Made by a program: the position numbers and the translations under genes
In this document: in pieces, positions 25,252-36,992 of the stretch
Position numbering within the stretch: the first letter of the stretch is position 1
Layout: each line of letters opens with the position of its first letter
DNA from: Margaritispora aquatica
Taxonomy: Eukaryota > Ascomycota > Leotiomycetes > Helotiales > Discinellaceae
NCBI GenBank assembly: GCA_007644065.1
Contig: VJWN01000002.1
Location: forward strand, 1,451,831 to 1,515,830
DNA: 64,000 nucleotides
Direction: 5' to 3'
Notes under the pieces: generated by a model
Database searches by the model: none
What the model was told of the DNA's origin: nothing
The model's input: the letters and a program-made list of their open reading frames with translations, nothing else

Positions 25252-26254
25252 ACTTGAAGACGGTAGAAATTTGAAACTTCCAATCCCAAAATATAGTTTC
25301 GAAGATGAATTATATCGTCAACAGAAACTCGCTCAGCAATGAGCGACCGTACAATCCTTATCCATTTCTGAATGCCAACGGCTCGTTGCGATGCATACCT
25401 GCGTGTGGACATACAGCATGATACACAGGGGGTTAATTGGTAGGTTTTAGCGGTTATTAGCCGGATTGAGACGCAAATTTCTTTTGCAAGGGATAACCTC
25501 ATCAATAACTCGCTGACTTGCTAGCTTCCTGCAGCATGCTTACTATCCCCGTGAATAGTCATCACACATGCAAACTGCAACAATTGACAAATATCAACAC
25601 AGTCAATTTCTCGGAGATAGTGTACACTGGCATAAGAGTGAGTAAGTTCCACACAACTTGTTCCCAAGGTTAATAGTTTACCAATCTTTTAGAACCAGCC
25701 ACAATGCTCACACTATGACATAGAAAGCACGGACTTTTTAGATGCAGCAAGAGTCTTATTCAAAGATTCCCATCATCCAAATATCTTCGGATGAGATTTT
25801 GTGTTGCCATTTAGAGAGTTGGAGGAAGAGAGTCCATCTATGTTGTACAATGGAATATTTAGCATCAAGTCCAAAATCCGTAACTGATCCTTTCAGATAT
25901 CTCCCATCACTTTGTCAGAATGTACGTTGTGGTTCGGCATACCACAATTAATTGACAGACGCCTGAATCAAGAGTCAGTTAGGTGTGTGAAGGACCTTCG
26001 TGTATAAGCAATTCGGATAGTGCCTTGATTTGGACTGCCAGTGAAACCTTTGATATGTGGTTCAAAAGCTCGAGGACGTACCGACAAGACAAGCTTTTGA
26101 GTCGATAGCCCTCCTTCATGCCTGCGTTCACAGCTGTGGACGTCATTTTTACTTCCATCGAGGGGCCAAGTTTTTGGAATCTAGTCGTCCTTTCTTGCCC
26201 TCAGCTGTCGATGAAGGCTGCTCATTCTTCTGGGGGGAATTTTCTGTACCATCA
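25252..26254. other. Intergenic, no gene seen
   Basis: Holds the DUF2985 upstream region (25252 to about 25600) and the SLD5 3' flank. Only short frames without resemblance to known proteins are present. Confidence 0.5.
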
Positions 26255-27060
26255 TCACACTAGTTCCATCTCGCCCCTCTGAACCGACTCCCTCACATCG
26301 GCCCACCTACTAACCACTACCTCGCCTCTACCAACATCAGCAACACCATCTCCATCTCTCCCGTACACTCTGAATCTCGCAACTCCCTCCCCATTCTCAT
26401 TCTCATCCTCATCTTGCCCACCGTCTCTTACTCCTAAACCCCTCGCAAAAACCGCACCCTGCACATCGGGGCCCTCAACCATATCAATACCTCCAGTCTT
26501 ATCTTCCAGCCCCCTCAACGTCTCCGGAAATGCGCCCAGGAAACTAGCACCATAATGTGCCTCCAGCAGCACCTGATGCCTCTCCGCATATGCTCTTTCC
26601 TGCTCCCCCAATCTGAGCCCTTCTCCGTCGTTCTCCCGCAGATACCACAGCATATGCTTGTCAATTTTCGCAATACGCGCACGCAACAGAGACCGCACGA
26701 GGAATTTCCAGCGCTCGACTTCCGTCTGGATAATAATGAGGGAGAAGTTGGTTTTCGGGTCCATATCGCCCGTGAGCTCTTCGACAAGGGAGATTTGATC
26801 CTTGATAAGACCAGTAACGCGTTCAATCAAGTTGCCTTTGGGCCAGCTTGTGTAGGGTTAGTTAGAGCAATAGTACAGAGAGAAGATGCGCACGGCAGAA
26901 GTTCTGTAGCTCCTCTCTCATTGACCCAAGCTCGTGTGAGCGCTTGCAGATCGGCCTGGCCTGGATGCAATCCACTCCCTGAACCCGAGTAGTCGTCTGC
27001 GAAAGGATCGCGGTTGAGATGGGGGGCATTCAACTCTCGCAAGATGTCGTCGATGTCCAT
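26255..27060 (-). CDS. SLD5: GINS complex subunit Sld5
   Basis: Two exons (27060-26894 and 26846-26255) with a 47-nt intron encode 252 residues. The start MDIDDILRELN and the early WVNERGATELLPW stretch are typical of Sld5. The helical GINS A-domain follows (VTGLIKDQISLVEEL, TEVERWKFLVRSLLRARIAK, IDKHMLWYLRE). The C-terminal B-domain ends VVVSRWADVRESVQRGEMEL, as in family members, after an acidic low-complexity insertion (GGQDEDENENGEG). Sld5, Psf1, Psf2 and Psf3 form GINS, which with Cdc45 and Mcm2-7 makes the CMG replicative helicase in the nucleus. An in-frame ATG 44 codons upstream (27192) gives an extension absent from the family, so it was not used. Confidence 0.95.
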
Positions 27061-28049
27061 GGTGATTGCAAAGCTGCTTCGGAATCTTCGAAACTCAAAG
27101 AGCGCTTTTAGGATTTGTATTATCGTAAGATCATAAGACAGTGTAGGTTTCACCAAAGGAATGAGTTGTGCTGAGGATTGATGGAGGGGCATACTGGAGG
27201 ACGCGAGACGCGTTTATCAGCCCCGTTGGCGGGCGAGGTTATGATTGGCTCGCTAATTTTGACGCAATCTTCACTCCCTACCGACTTGAAAACAATGAAG
27301 TATTATTTAATTACTTCTGACTGTAAAACCTAAGGCTATTTTCAAGTAGTTGCGCCTATGCGACCAATGTTGAGTTGATGGTTTCTTTCAGTGTTCAATT
27401 GTCAAATCAAGTAGTAAGATCGTTCTCTTAGCGCCTACACACAAAACTACACCACCACTTTTACAAATATATAGCACCTGGTCTCTTTCTCGCCCTCCAC
27501 CCTAGGACCATAATAATTTAGATTTATTGAATCATCAATCGTTTTAGTTGTTAGTTACCAAATCTCGACCTTGTGAAAGTACCAAATCTCGACGTCGTGA
27601 AAGGCGATTTTTTGTGTACACCTGAAGGTATTACTTCGACTAAGCGATCAACTCTAGGACAGATGCGAATGTGTATCAAGTCTTTAGCCTGACTAGATTT
27701 TCTTCATTCTGTGATTAGCTATAGGGGTGGTAAGATAAAAATCGAGTGAGATATTTCCAGTCTCCTAGGACTTCTAGACACAAGAAGTTTTATAATTGAA
27801 AGTACCTAACGATAAGTGAGGACTCGCTTAAGCGCTTGACACATAACATACCACACTCATATCAAGCAGAGCAGATGCCCTGTTTCCGTAGATGATACTA
27901 GAATAGAAGAACTAATTGGAAGGAAGAATGAATCGCCACAGTGCATGTTTCAAAGAAGAAGAGAAGGGGGTTTTTTTCATGTAATTTTCTTATGTTGATG
28001 AGTTCGACAGCTAACATAGCTCTCGAGCAAGTATGATCCGCCCCCAAAT
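27061..28049. other. Intergenic with a short tandem duplication
   Basis: No gene seen. It contains the SLD5 promoter and, at 27556-27604, two adjacent copies of a roughly 24-bp unit (TACCAAATCTCGAC followed by CTTGTGAAAG or GTCGTGAAAG). Confidence 0.5.
27556..27604. repeat. Tandem duplication of a 24-bp unit
   Basis: The unit TACCAAATCTCGACCTTGTG with trailing AAAG is followed directly by TACCAAATCTCGACGTCGTG with AAAG. The copies differ at two positions. It is probably a recent local duplication with no known function. Confidence 0.85.
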
Positions 28050-28235
28050 CTATTTTCTTCTCTTCACCACAATAATCAAGGCTACAGCCGCCAAAACAAC
28101 AATGAGTACAAGGTGTTCGCAGACTCTTAGCCTACCATGAATACCACCAGCCACTACAATACATGTCACCACCGTGCTCTCAAGCCCGACCATGCATTCT
28201 AAATCAGTCTTATGCCGCCACACCCAAGTCTCCAT
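28050..28235 (-). CDS. Possible 61-residue tail-anchored protein (hypothetical)
   Basis: An ATG-started frame encodes 61 residues. The last 21 or so are strongly hydrophobic and end in a basic cluster (HLVLIVVLAAVALIIVVKRR plus K), the layout of a tail-anchored membrane protein. The upstream minus-strand sequence is pyrimidine-rich, as in fungal leaders. No family is recognised, no intron is needed, and chance cannot be excluded for so short a frame. Confidence 0.2.
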   Translation of the reverse strand: METWVWRHKTDLECMVGLESTVVTCIVVAGGIHGRLRVCEHLVLIVVLAAVALIIVVKRRK

Positions 28236-28884
28236 CCCAATGCAAGCAAGTACCAAATGCAAAGAAGCAAGGGTTTAAAACACGCAACTTATGTGCAAGT
28301 CAAGACCAAGATGCAATAACCCAGGGGAATTAAGATCAAAGGTATCATCGAAAGGAAACAAGGAATTGAATCAAGTCGAATACGAAAAGATGCAGGACGC
28401 TTCAAGTGAAAAGTGAGATATGTACTTTCTGTGTTGTGTCGGAGTTTTGGTGGAAGGTAAGACAATTTTTGCCGAGAGATTTCGAATTGGAGAAAGAATC
28501 AACGTCAATGATAAGACGTGACCCAAGGAAAAGGTTGTGTAATAGTGTTGATCGTGATATTCTCATATGCGATCGTTCCGTGTGAATAAGTTCGTGCGTG
28601 GAAGAATGTCTTCAGCCATCAAATGAGTGTGGTCCAGGATTCCTGATCCAAGTAGCGCTATCGAAAGCGAAAGTTCCATAAGTTTAGGTGCAATGAGTGT
28701 AGATGGAAAAGTATGCCAGGCAGTCTGCGACATGTAAGAATGCACGACGGCAAACGGACTGTATATGCCGTGGAGTCCATAGTCCAGGTCCAGAAGCCAG
28801 AAAAAGTACCTCAAACTTAGGCACATAATGAGGGCACCAAAACGCCAAAGAAATGCCATAACGCCATGCCCAGTGCTGCTGATA

Positions 28885-30687
28885 TTAATAAGAAACCATT
28901 CGTCTGGCATGCCCACGATCATAACCAAACATTGGCGACATCGACACCCCACTCATCATCATTTCATCACCAGCTGATCGGGAGCGATTCGGGGCTGTCG
29001 GACTGTCATCGATCTGACCTTGGCCAAAGGCAAAAGTCTGTGCACGGCCCAGTTTGCTTCTGTTCTGCCTCAGACGACCCATTTCTCGTTCACAAGTGTA
29101 CGCATGCTCCTTGTCATCCATCTCGACGTAGTTCTGAGGCATGCAACGACTCCTATGGTCGGTGAAGAAAGCACTGTACCCACCATGGAGCAGATAAACC
29201 TCTGGGTATGTAAGTTTGGGATAGTGCTCAGCATTGGTCGTCCGATCTTGCTTTCTGATATGGCGTGCCATGATTGGTGCACGATGTGCAGAATATTCGC
29301 AGTGGAAGATCAATAAGGTTTTACCCGGCAAAGCGGACTCGAAAAGTTGTCCAGCAAGATGCTCCTTGTCATTGTAATTCACTGCTCCCTCAATGTGACC
29401 GCCGTCGAACTCGTACTCAAAGCGACAGTCTACAATCATGCGTTGATCGAATTGCGTATCGAATTTTCCATCCAACACCTCTAGCAGGGTTTCCTGTGTG
29501 ATTCTAGGGATGCTATCTGGGACGCCCTCTTCGAAGAAATGTGGCAAAATTGGTTGATGAAGCTCGTCGACGTCCATCACGGTATGTAGAGTTGTTGATT
29601 GCGTCTCATCCTTCTTAGGTTTCATAACATCCCCAGGGTGTTCAAACATGCTCAGAGATCGACGAAATTGCTTCCTGGGGCGCATCATGGGATTAGAAGG
29701 TCTTCTGGTATGGCTGCCAATTGGTGATCCATTTCGCAACGAGTGACCGTTCATGCTTCCAAACGCCTTGCTGTTTCTTGATCCACCCATCATAGACACC
29801 GAGGGACTATTTGCTGATTGTGGTCGACGTTCTTGGGGCGGTGATTCCATGAAACATTCCCCTAGGGACATCGAAGTCGAGTTGGATAACTTGCTGCTTC
29901 CTGCTCCAAAACGGAAGGGAGGTAGCTGGGATTGCTGTGGTAAGGTATTGGTTGAATACCCCTTTGCTCTTGACATTGAAGGCCGTGCCAATATAGGCTT
30001 CCGTCTGCTGAAGTTTTATGTCAGTGATGTCTATGATCTTGGGTTGTGTATTCCTACTCTATAGCACTCGGTCTTGGGACGTCCAGAAAAGAGGGTCGAG
30101 GAGGGGATGATGGCAACACAATTTCCTCTGTATACACGGCTGGTGTGGGAGAGTCTATCTGTGCGAAGAATGGTTGCTTATGTGGTAAAGGTGAGATATC
30201 CATACGTTCGTACTGAGGCCCTGGCGAGGAGGATGGGAGAGGAGGGGTAGTAACTGATTCTATCCACTGTCAATCTTTGCTTGCTGTACTGCTTGTCCTG
30301 CTAGTCTTACCTCTGCCATCAATGGTCCCAAAGAGATTAGATGTGAATAACGAGCGGCGAGGTGTAGGTAGTTGGGGACTACTGTGATACGGTTAGTTAT
30401 GAGAGATCCAATTTTCAGATAATGTCCCACCTCATGTCAATATGGAAATTCTGAGAGAGATCTGCGGCCAGACTAGCTGTTGGAGATGATCCACGGACAG
30501 GCTTCATTTGAAAGTAATCGGGTTTGCTTGACTTTTTCATGCTCAGATCCCTAAAATCGAACGCTCCTGGCCCAAACCCCCCGATTGAAAAATGAGCGTG
30601 AGGATGCGAGGTGTACAAATCGTTCCGCCCCCAGGTTGGCATAAAGGATGGTGGCTGCATAGCAGCAAGTGGTGATGAGGCCTCCAT
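28885..30687 (-). CDS. cdc25: M-phase inducer phosphatase, Cdc25/Mih1/NimT family
   Basis: Four exons (30687-30431, 30381-30311, 30259-30058, 30004-28885) with 49-53 nt introns encode 549 residues. The catalytic rhodanese-fold domain spans about residues 341-471: IVDCRFEYEFDGGHIEGAVN, the Cys loop HCEYSAHR (H411, C412, R418, matching HCx5R) and VYLLHGGYSAFF with CMPQNYVEMD. The N-terminal half is Ser/Pro-rich with many SP sites, as expected of a region regulated by kinases. Cdc25 removes inhibitory phosphate from Cdk1 tyrosine 15 to trigger mitosis. The third exon uses a GGATAG acceptor; an ACAG site 7 nt upstream would shift frame and hit a stop. The two middle exons are poorly conserved regions, so their boundaries are less certain than the catalytic exon. 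Confidence 0.93.
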
Positions 30688-31856
30688 ATTGATTGGTATT
30701 AGATGAGACGTTGGTAGGCAGGTAGGTATTATTCGAAAGCGTGCTCTATCGTTTGATTGATGGTATTCTCTGTTGCTACAAGGGGAGGTCTAGATCTCCC
30801 AATTGAGAGTGGTTTGCAAACAACGGACGGCTGTGGTCTTCTCGATTGTATCAAATCGATGGTGACAAGTTCGATGGCCGAGAAAATACCAGCAGAATTT
30901 CAATTGACACTTGGGAGAGGTAGAGATTTGGTGTGAGAGCTACAAGAATGCTTCAGACATCGAGGCTCTGCGGGTCGATATTACGTCTTGTGTGAGGCCT
31001 TGCTCTGGTATGCCCACTGCTCTGGTCGAAGTCGGTCGCTTTCTTTCTCGATTGCTATGGGTTAGTTATGGCAAGGCCCAGCGTCGGAGATCTGTACATA
31101 AGAAAGGCTGGGAGGAGACCTTTCGAACGTGTGATGCTTCAACTTTGAGGATTGCTGGTGAAGCAAAAGAAAGAGAAGATGGCGGCGGAGGAGGTGAAGA
31201 TAAAAGGGCAGTGAGCAGAGCAGAGCAAACGGGCAAGTCGGTTAGAACTCGCTCAATCCATTTGCATCCTGGCCTGGGGGTCAAGGAAAGGATTGAATTG
31301 GTGGAGAAGATGATGGTGGAGCGACCTTTGAGGGAGGATGTTGTTGCCAGGGAGATTTCCTGGGCCCTCGTCTCGTCCTCGATGGTCTTTGGCTACAGAA
31401 GCTGCGCTTTTCTACGGCCCCCTGTATTTTGGCGCTCACAAAGACACAAAAATCACCCAAACCACACCCAAAAACCGATCAAACTGCACCAACTTTCTTG
31501 TCGCCCGGTGGTTTCTTAGCGTCGTTCCTGCACGAGCGGGGGTTTGCTTGTCATGAAGGGTGCTGAAAGTAAAAAGCTGGCCCGACTTAAACCCTGTTTG
31601 GATGCTGGATGGGATGTCCGACCGAACCAAAGTGAATAATTACCGGTACACACTTCACAAAACTTCACAAAATCTCACAATACTTCACAATACTTCACCG
31701 TGTGTGTGGTGCTCGAAGATTCTCCACTGTTCTTTAGAAATGTGTGAATAAAATAATGGAGTTTTGAGCTGGGAATATTGCAGAGTTCTCTGGATAATGC
31801 GTTTCCATTAGAAATATAATCTATCTTAACTCCTAGATGGTAATTCCTCGCTCAAC

Positions 31857-31897
31857 CTCACCTCACCTCACCTCACCTCACCTTACCTCACCTCACA
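31857..31897. repeat. CTCAC pentanucleotide array
   Basis: About eight head-to-tail CTCAC-type units with one T substitution (CTTAC). Simple repeat. Confidence 0.85.
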
Positions 31898-34768
31898 GAC
31901 AATGCACTTTATTTATGCTGTGCATTTGCATTGCATTGGTATCAGTCTCCGCACACAGGCTCACTTCGATGCAGCAGCATCAACACCAGCATCAGCAAGG
32001 ACAAGACAAATCATATCAAGGGAGACCGAATACACCCTACACCCTACACCCTTCCTTCGAAAAAAGCAATGGATACAACGATGGAGGCTTGTTTGGGATC
32101 CATCTCATTATTTGCACTGTCAGATCTGACTGGTGAAAGCCCGCCCATGTCAACAGGGTAGTCGGCTGTAGTACTTACATGAAGAGGTATATCAGCCAGG
32201 CTGTAAAGTATTATATGGGTTCATGGCGAGGAGATGATCATAGGACATGAGAAGAAACAGTCTGTGGGCCATCGAGCGTAAAGGGCACAAGGTGAGAAAG
32301 AATCCGTGGAAGAGAAACATCTGACAACTAGCCTTTCTACTCGTGTGCTCGAAGCATCATGCTTGACAATTTGATTCTTTTCACCTTCCTCCTGTTCTAG
32401 CGACATCTGATGGTTGTTCCCTTATCTTGGTGAACATATACCCTCGGCCGTGCTCGATGCATGAAGTTGTGAACGTGAACCTTTATCCCCACAATTCCAA
32501 AATCTTGGTTGTTGCATGAGCTTGTGCATGAGCTTTAAGCTTCAGGATTGGTTATTCTACTACAATTTACGCGACTGTAAATATTTACATTCGCGTCTCC
32601 CATTCTCACTCGCTTCGTAAAAATTGCATCATCTGCTTTCTCCAAAGGTCCAAATCCTGTATTTTCGCCTCTGTTGAGTCTTGACTCGAGGATAGTCTCA
32701 TCTTCTACTTGTGTCCAATAGTTCCAGTATGCCATGGACCTTGAACAAGGAGCAACATGCGCATCGCCGCAAGCGGAAAATATTTGACGACAGCTAATGG
32801 CGGGGATCTCCTTCACGTAAAGTGTCCGGAACAATCTACTCGACCAACAAGCGCGCCTCCGAGGCAAGGGATGCCATTCAATCTCGAAGCGCTGAAGGGA
32901 ACTGGTCGGAACAAATGAAATGAATGTCGATTGTAACCCGAATAATCAATAAATGTCATATCCTCAACCGATCGTTTTGATTCATGTTCAAAGGGTCCAG
33001 CAAAGCCCGGTAGGCGCCTGTTAAAATGAATGTTTCTGGACATTCTCATGATCTTCCCTTGTTCCCGTTGCTGTGCTGCAGCTGCAGATGCAACAAATGC
33101 AGGACGGGAGATTTGAAAAACGCGGTGAGCGTGTCCAGGCCAACAGGTTCAAATCTATGGTGCGTCCCCTGTACCAAGGTAGGAAGGCTGATGGCTGATG
33201 GCTGATTGCTTATCGGTTATGCCGTGCATCATTCTCATGGGCATAAAAAATAACGACTGGGCTTGTATCATCGTTTACAACGTTCAGCCAATCTCAGGCC
33301 TCAGACAGCCCAAGTCTCAGAGCTCGAGCTCAGCCTCAGGTCAGCAACAACCCAGAACCGACTGGCCACCAAGCTCAAACCCACCATTCAGGTGCCTCGA
33401 AACGGACGGGGAAAGACACTCAGCAGCATCAAAAAAAATACATGGACGGCTCTCCAAAACCTCGGAGTAGTGGAATATCAGGTGTTCACTTACTCCCTTG
33501 CACAACACTCTCAAAGTCTCACCAAAACCGTTGTCTAGCCATCTCAGTTTCACACGATTCTTTCCTAGCGTATTTGTGCTATCGTGATACTCGATATCTT
33601 TTGTACACTTGAACAGCGGTATCCTTTCCCTGGACTTCTGCCGGTTGCAGCCATCAAGAACACAACACAACGACCACCATGGTGTCCCTGCTGACCATTT
33701 ATCCGTCATTTCCTGGTCACGATGACCTGTGAAACGCGATATAGTAACAACTCGCAGGGACGCAAAGGGCCAGGGCAATCCTAAAGCGTCATAGGTTGTG
33801 TGGGAGTCAGCCTTCCCTCACCCCAAGCTAATTTCCTAGAATGGATCTCATGTCTGGCTCCGAGCTTCTTTTGATTGTCGGTTTTGAATTGGGATCACGA
33901 TAGAACCACCTTTTCTGACATCATGGAGCCCTTTCTTCGACCAAGCTTCAAAAGTTTCTTTCTAGTTCTCGTACTATTTAGGTGTTTGACACTGAAGGCT
34001 CTAGCCGAGTTCATGCCCCGAAAGCGTTATCATCAAAGTTGTGGTGGTGGTTGTTGTTGTTTACTTCATGCAGCTTTCAAATCTCGATCCATCGAATCCA
34101 GCTACCTGTCGAGATTGCCATCCCACCATTCTTGTAAACATAAAAAAGAACTTCAACCTTTGATCCGAGGTTGGCCAGATTCGTCTCTATCGGCAACCAA
34201 GAAGAAATAGACGAGAGACAAGACGGCGTTCCGAAACCGCGCTGAAAGCTGTCCAAATATTGTCTCTTTTCCCGGAGAAAGCTCGACGCGTCCAATGAAA
34301 GTGGCAAAACAACCCCTCATCAGCAGTTCTGACAGCCTGCTGGCGGGGTCTTTCGAAGCGGCCACTTCAGCGCTAAGTTGGGATCGGGAAGGAAATAATC
34401 GTTACTTAACCGTCTGCTAACCTCAGCTGGTATCTATTTCGGTACCTAGGATGCACGTCGTTTGAGCATACTCGGTGTTGAACTTCTGACTTTTCATGGT
34501 GGACGTGTTTGTGCCAAGAATAAACAAACGCCGAGAAAACATGGTTTATGACACTCGCGAAATCACGAGTGAGAGTCCATCACGGAAATGCAATTTTATG
34601 CCGGATTCTCACCCCGCTATCACCGACTTTCTAGCTGTGAATGCTCAGCGGAGAACTCATCTTTACTGCTCTAATCAATAATTGCGCTATTTTGGCATAT
34701 AATGTCACTTTTCGTTCCTCTTCTAACACTTTAATGCCAATAATATGCACTTAGCAACGCGGTTGCTA

Positions 34769-34789
34769 TGCTGCTGCTGCTGCTGCTGC
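34769..34789. repeat. GCT trinucleotide repeat
   Basis: Seven consecutive CTG/GCT units. On the minus strand they would encode an alanine run at the end of an unrecognised 119-codon frame. Confidence 0.8.
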
Positions 34790-35966
34790 AATGCACTGCA
34801 CAGTCAGATCAAGGAAAAAGCTCCATCGACTCCGTCGTTTCGCAGCCTGTAAGAAATCCCTGAAGGCATGCATGTTCAACCCCGCCAAAAAGTCAAAGCT
34901 GAAGCTATCATCCTGTACAAACTTCGCCCCATGGCTCTCATCCTCCTCAAGAACATCACTGAGACGGTGCAAAACCACGGCATAATTGAAAGGAAGGTGA
35001 GCCAGCTCTGGGATTATTTTACCCCGCAAATAGTGCTTTGATTTGTTGTACAAGGCCATGTTTCCAAAATGTGCGTGTTGGGAATCGCGAGCTCTGGGTT
35101 CAGCTTGTTTCGAGTGACCATTCATGCGCCATGACCAGTTGGAGCTCGGGATATGACCTCACAGAGCTGCAGAAGACAACGAGAGCTCATCTGTAAACAA
35201 CGATTGGAATTTGTCAAACCCAAAGGAATTTCTCATTTCACCCCGCAGATTCGGGTGCTGCACCGAAAAAGTCCACAATTGAGCCGAAATATCGGGAAGT
35301 CAGTCTAATCATTCCACTTCATAGATTGGCCGAGCTCGACTCATGAAGACAGACTTTTCTGCGAAGGGTCACGATATTTGTTCTGTCAATGTTCTTTGTG
35401 GAGAGAGATGGCTTCTTACCGCTGCTTTGGAATTCAGTTATGCAGTCTGCCGGCAGTTTAATGTGATGCTTTTTTCTTGTCTGTAACCCCGCACGTTCAT
35501 GACAGCTGCAGCTCATATCTGGCTGGAAAGCGAGTCTTTTCTGACTGCATATGTATGTACATGTAGGTACAACATTCAGCCTCAGGGATTCAGTATCTTG
35601 GTTAGCGAAACCCCTCACCGAGACATCGCCTTGGGTTCAAATTCACTGCCGAATGCAACGCTACCTGATCGCTTTTGCAGTACATGCTGCAAGATGGAGC
35701 TGTGAATTTTCTTTCTTGTCTTCGAGGTAGCTATCAAGTTCAGCCAGTCGGAGCATATTTATACTTGATTGCTATTTGTTGCCATGTCGGCTGAAATATC
35801 TGATTGAATACTGCGCACATTTTTCAATGCATTGGGAAATCAAATTTTGAAAATTGAAGGCCTCTAACATTTAACACTGCTTTCTGGTGTTGCCGAATAT
35901 GCTTCTCAAACGCTTTGGAACTGTTTACTGTTGTTTGCCTTAGACGAAGTCATACACTCCCTTTAT

Positions 35967-35970
<4 letters not shown>

Positions 35971-36012
<42 letters not shown>
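35971..36012. repeat. (CT)21 dinucleotide microsatellite
   Basis: Uninterrupted CT units for about 42 bp, followed by TCTTTTCT. Not in a coding region. Likely polymorphic in length. Confidence 0.95.
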
Positions 36013-36015
<3 letters not shown>

Positions 36016-36992
36016 TTTCTTAGCGAGCATGTGACTAGATAAAAGGACAACGCTCATCACAAGTATATGAGACATTATTTCTCATGTCAATGAAGCTGTA
36101 AGAAATAACTGTTGTGCCGCGGAAGACCTACTCGAGAGATTTTTGTGCAATATACAAGACAAGAATAAGCAAAAAAGTTGCCTAATATAGAAGAAGTATT
36201 GGAAGCGGAATTGCGTAATCAGCTCTACCATCAGAAGAAATTATTTCTGGTACTTGAAACAGCTCACTCCTTAGCTACACTCTGAAATACCAGGAGGATC
36301 TCGTGGTTTGTATGAATAAATAGCCACGAGATCACAATCAGCATAGATCTTATGGGGAGTCCTAACCAGAGAGGGGAAGTTTAAGTAATAGAACCAAAAG
36401 TTATAAATGTTGAATGATGATCAGCTATTGTATCCTTGATATCTAGCCTTTGAAGTAATATAACTTTGAACCTTTCTCGTATGACTAATTTCCCTAGATT
36501 AGAGTAGAATAGAGTGTCACGATGTCATTTCCTAAGAGATATACTTGCTTCTTCACCAAAAAAAGAATTAAATAGTTGCAAGTCTTCTGACTCCTACTGA
36601 AGGCGTTTATGTATCCACTGCTAAGAATTTGAGGACAGATGTGATTCACCATCATGAAAGAAATTGAAGTGATAATGGACTACATATACGTACCTATATG
36701 GTGATGTAAGACAAGCGAGAAGAAGGCGGTGAGATTAAAGGCGGTCACAAATATAGTATAGTTTCTGCCCAAGGCGGCAGAATAGTGGGAGATTTCATGT
36801 TGTAACAAATTTTGCATTGGATCATCCAGGCTGTGCTAATTGAACTCTCCAAGGCAGTCGCGAGGTACCTTCACAGCTGAATCGTCAGTAAATACTACCA
36901 CACTCCACTAAATTTCTCACTAACACTACTTCAGCTGCTATAGCTACATTTCAGCACCAATTGCCATCCTACCTACCCCACCAAGGTCCACA

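Larger units (their letters stand above)
30688..36992. other. 6.3-kb gene-poor stretch
   Basis: The first few hundred bases should be the Cdc25 promoter and leader. The 202-codon plus-strand frame at 30911-31519 is antisense to that leader and purine-rich, and is not believed. The rest holds a CTCAC pentamer array (31857-31897), a GCT trinucleotide run (34769-34789) at the end of a 119-codon minus-strand frame (34766-35125), and AT-rich sequence with a (CT)n tract (35971-36012) before the ADE2 promoter. No family is recognised. Confidence 0.5.

Noticed and set aside
27061..27192. In-frame 44-residue extension of Sld5
   Set aside because: Family members begin at MDIDDILRELN; the extension is not seen in them.
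30911..31519. 202-codon plus-strand frame upstream of Cdc25
   Set aside because: It lies antisense to the probable Cdc25 leader; purine bias explains the Glu/Lys/Gly-rich content. No domain recognised.
35580..35660. Possible tRNA with GGTTCAAATTC B-box-like sequence
   Set aside because: No matching A-box or acceptor stem could be found upstream or downstream.
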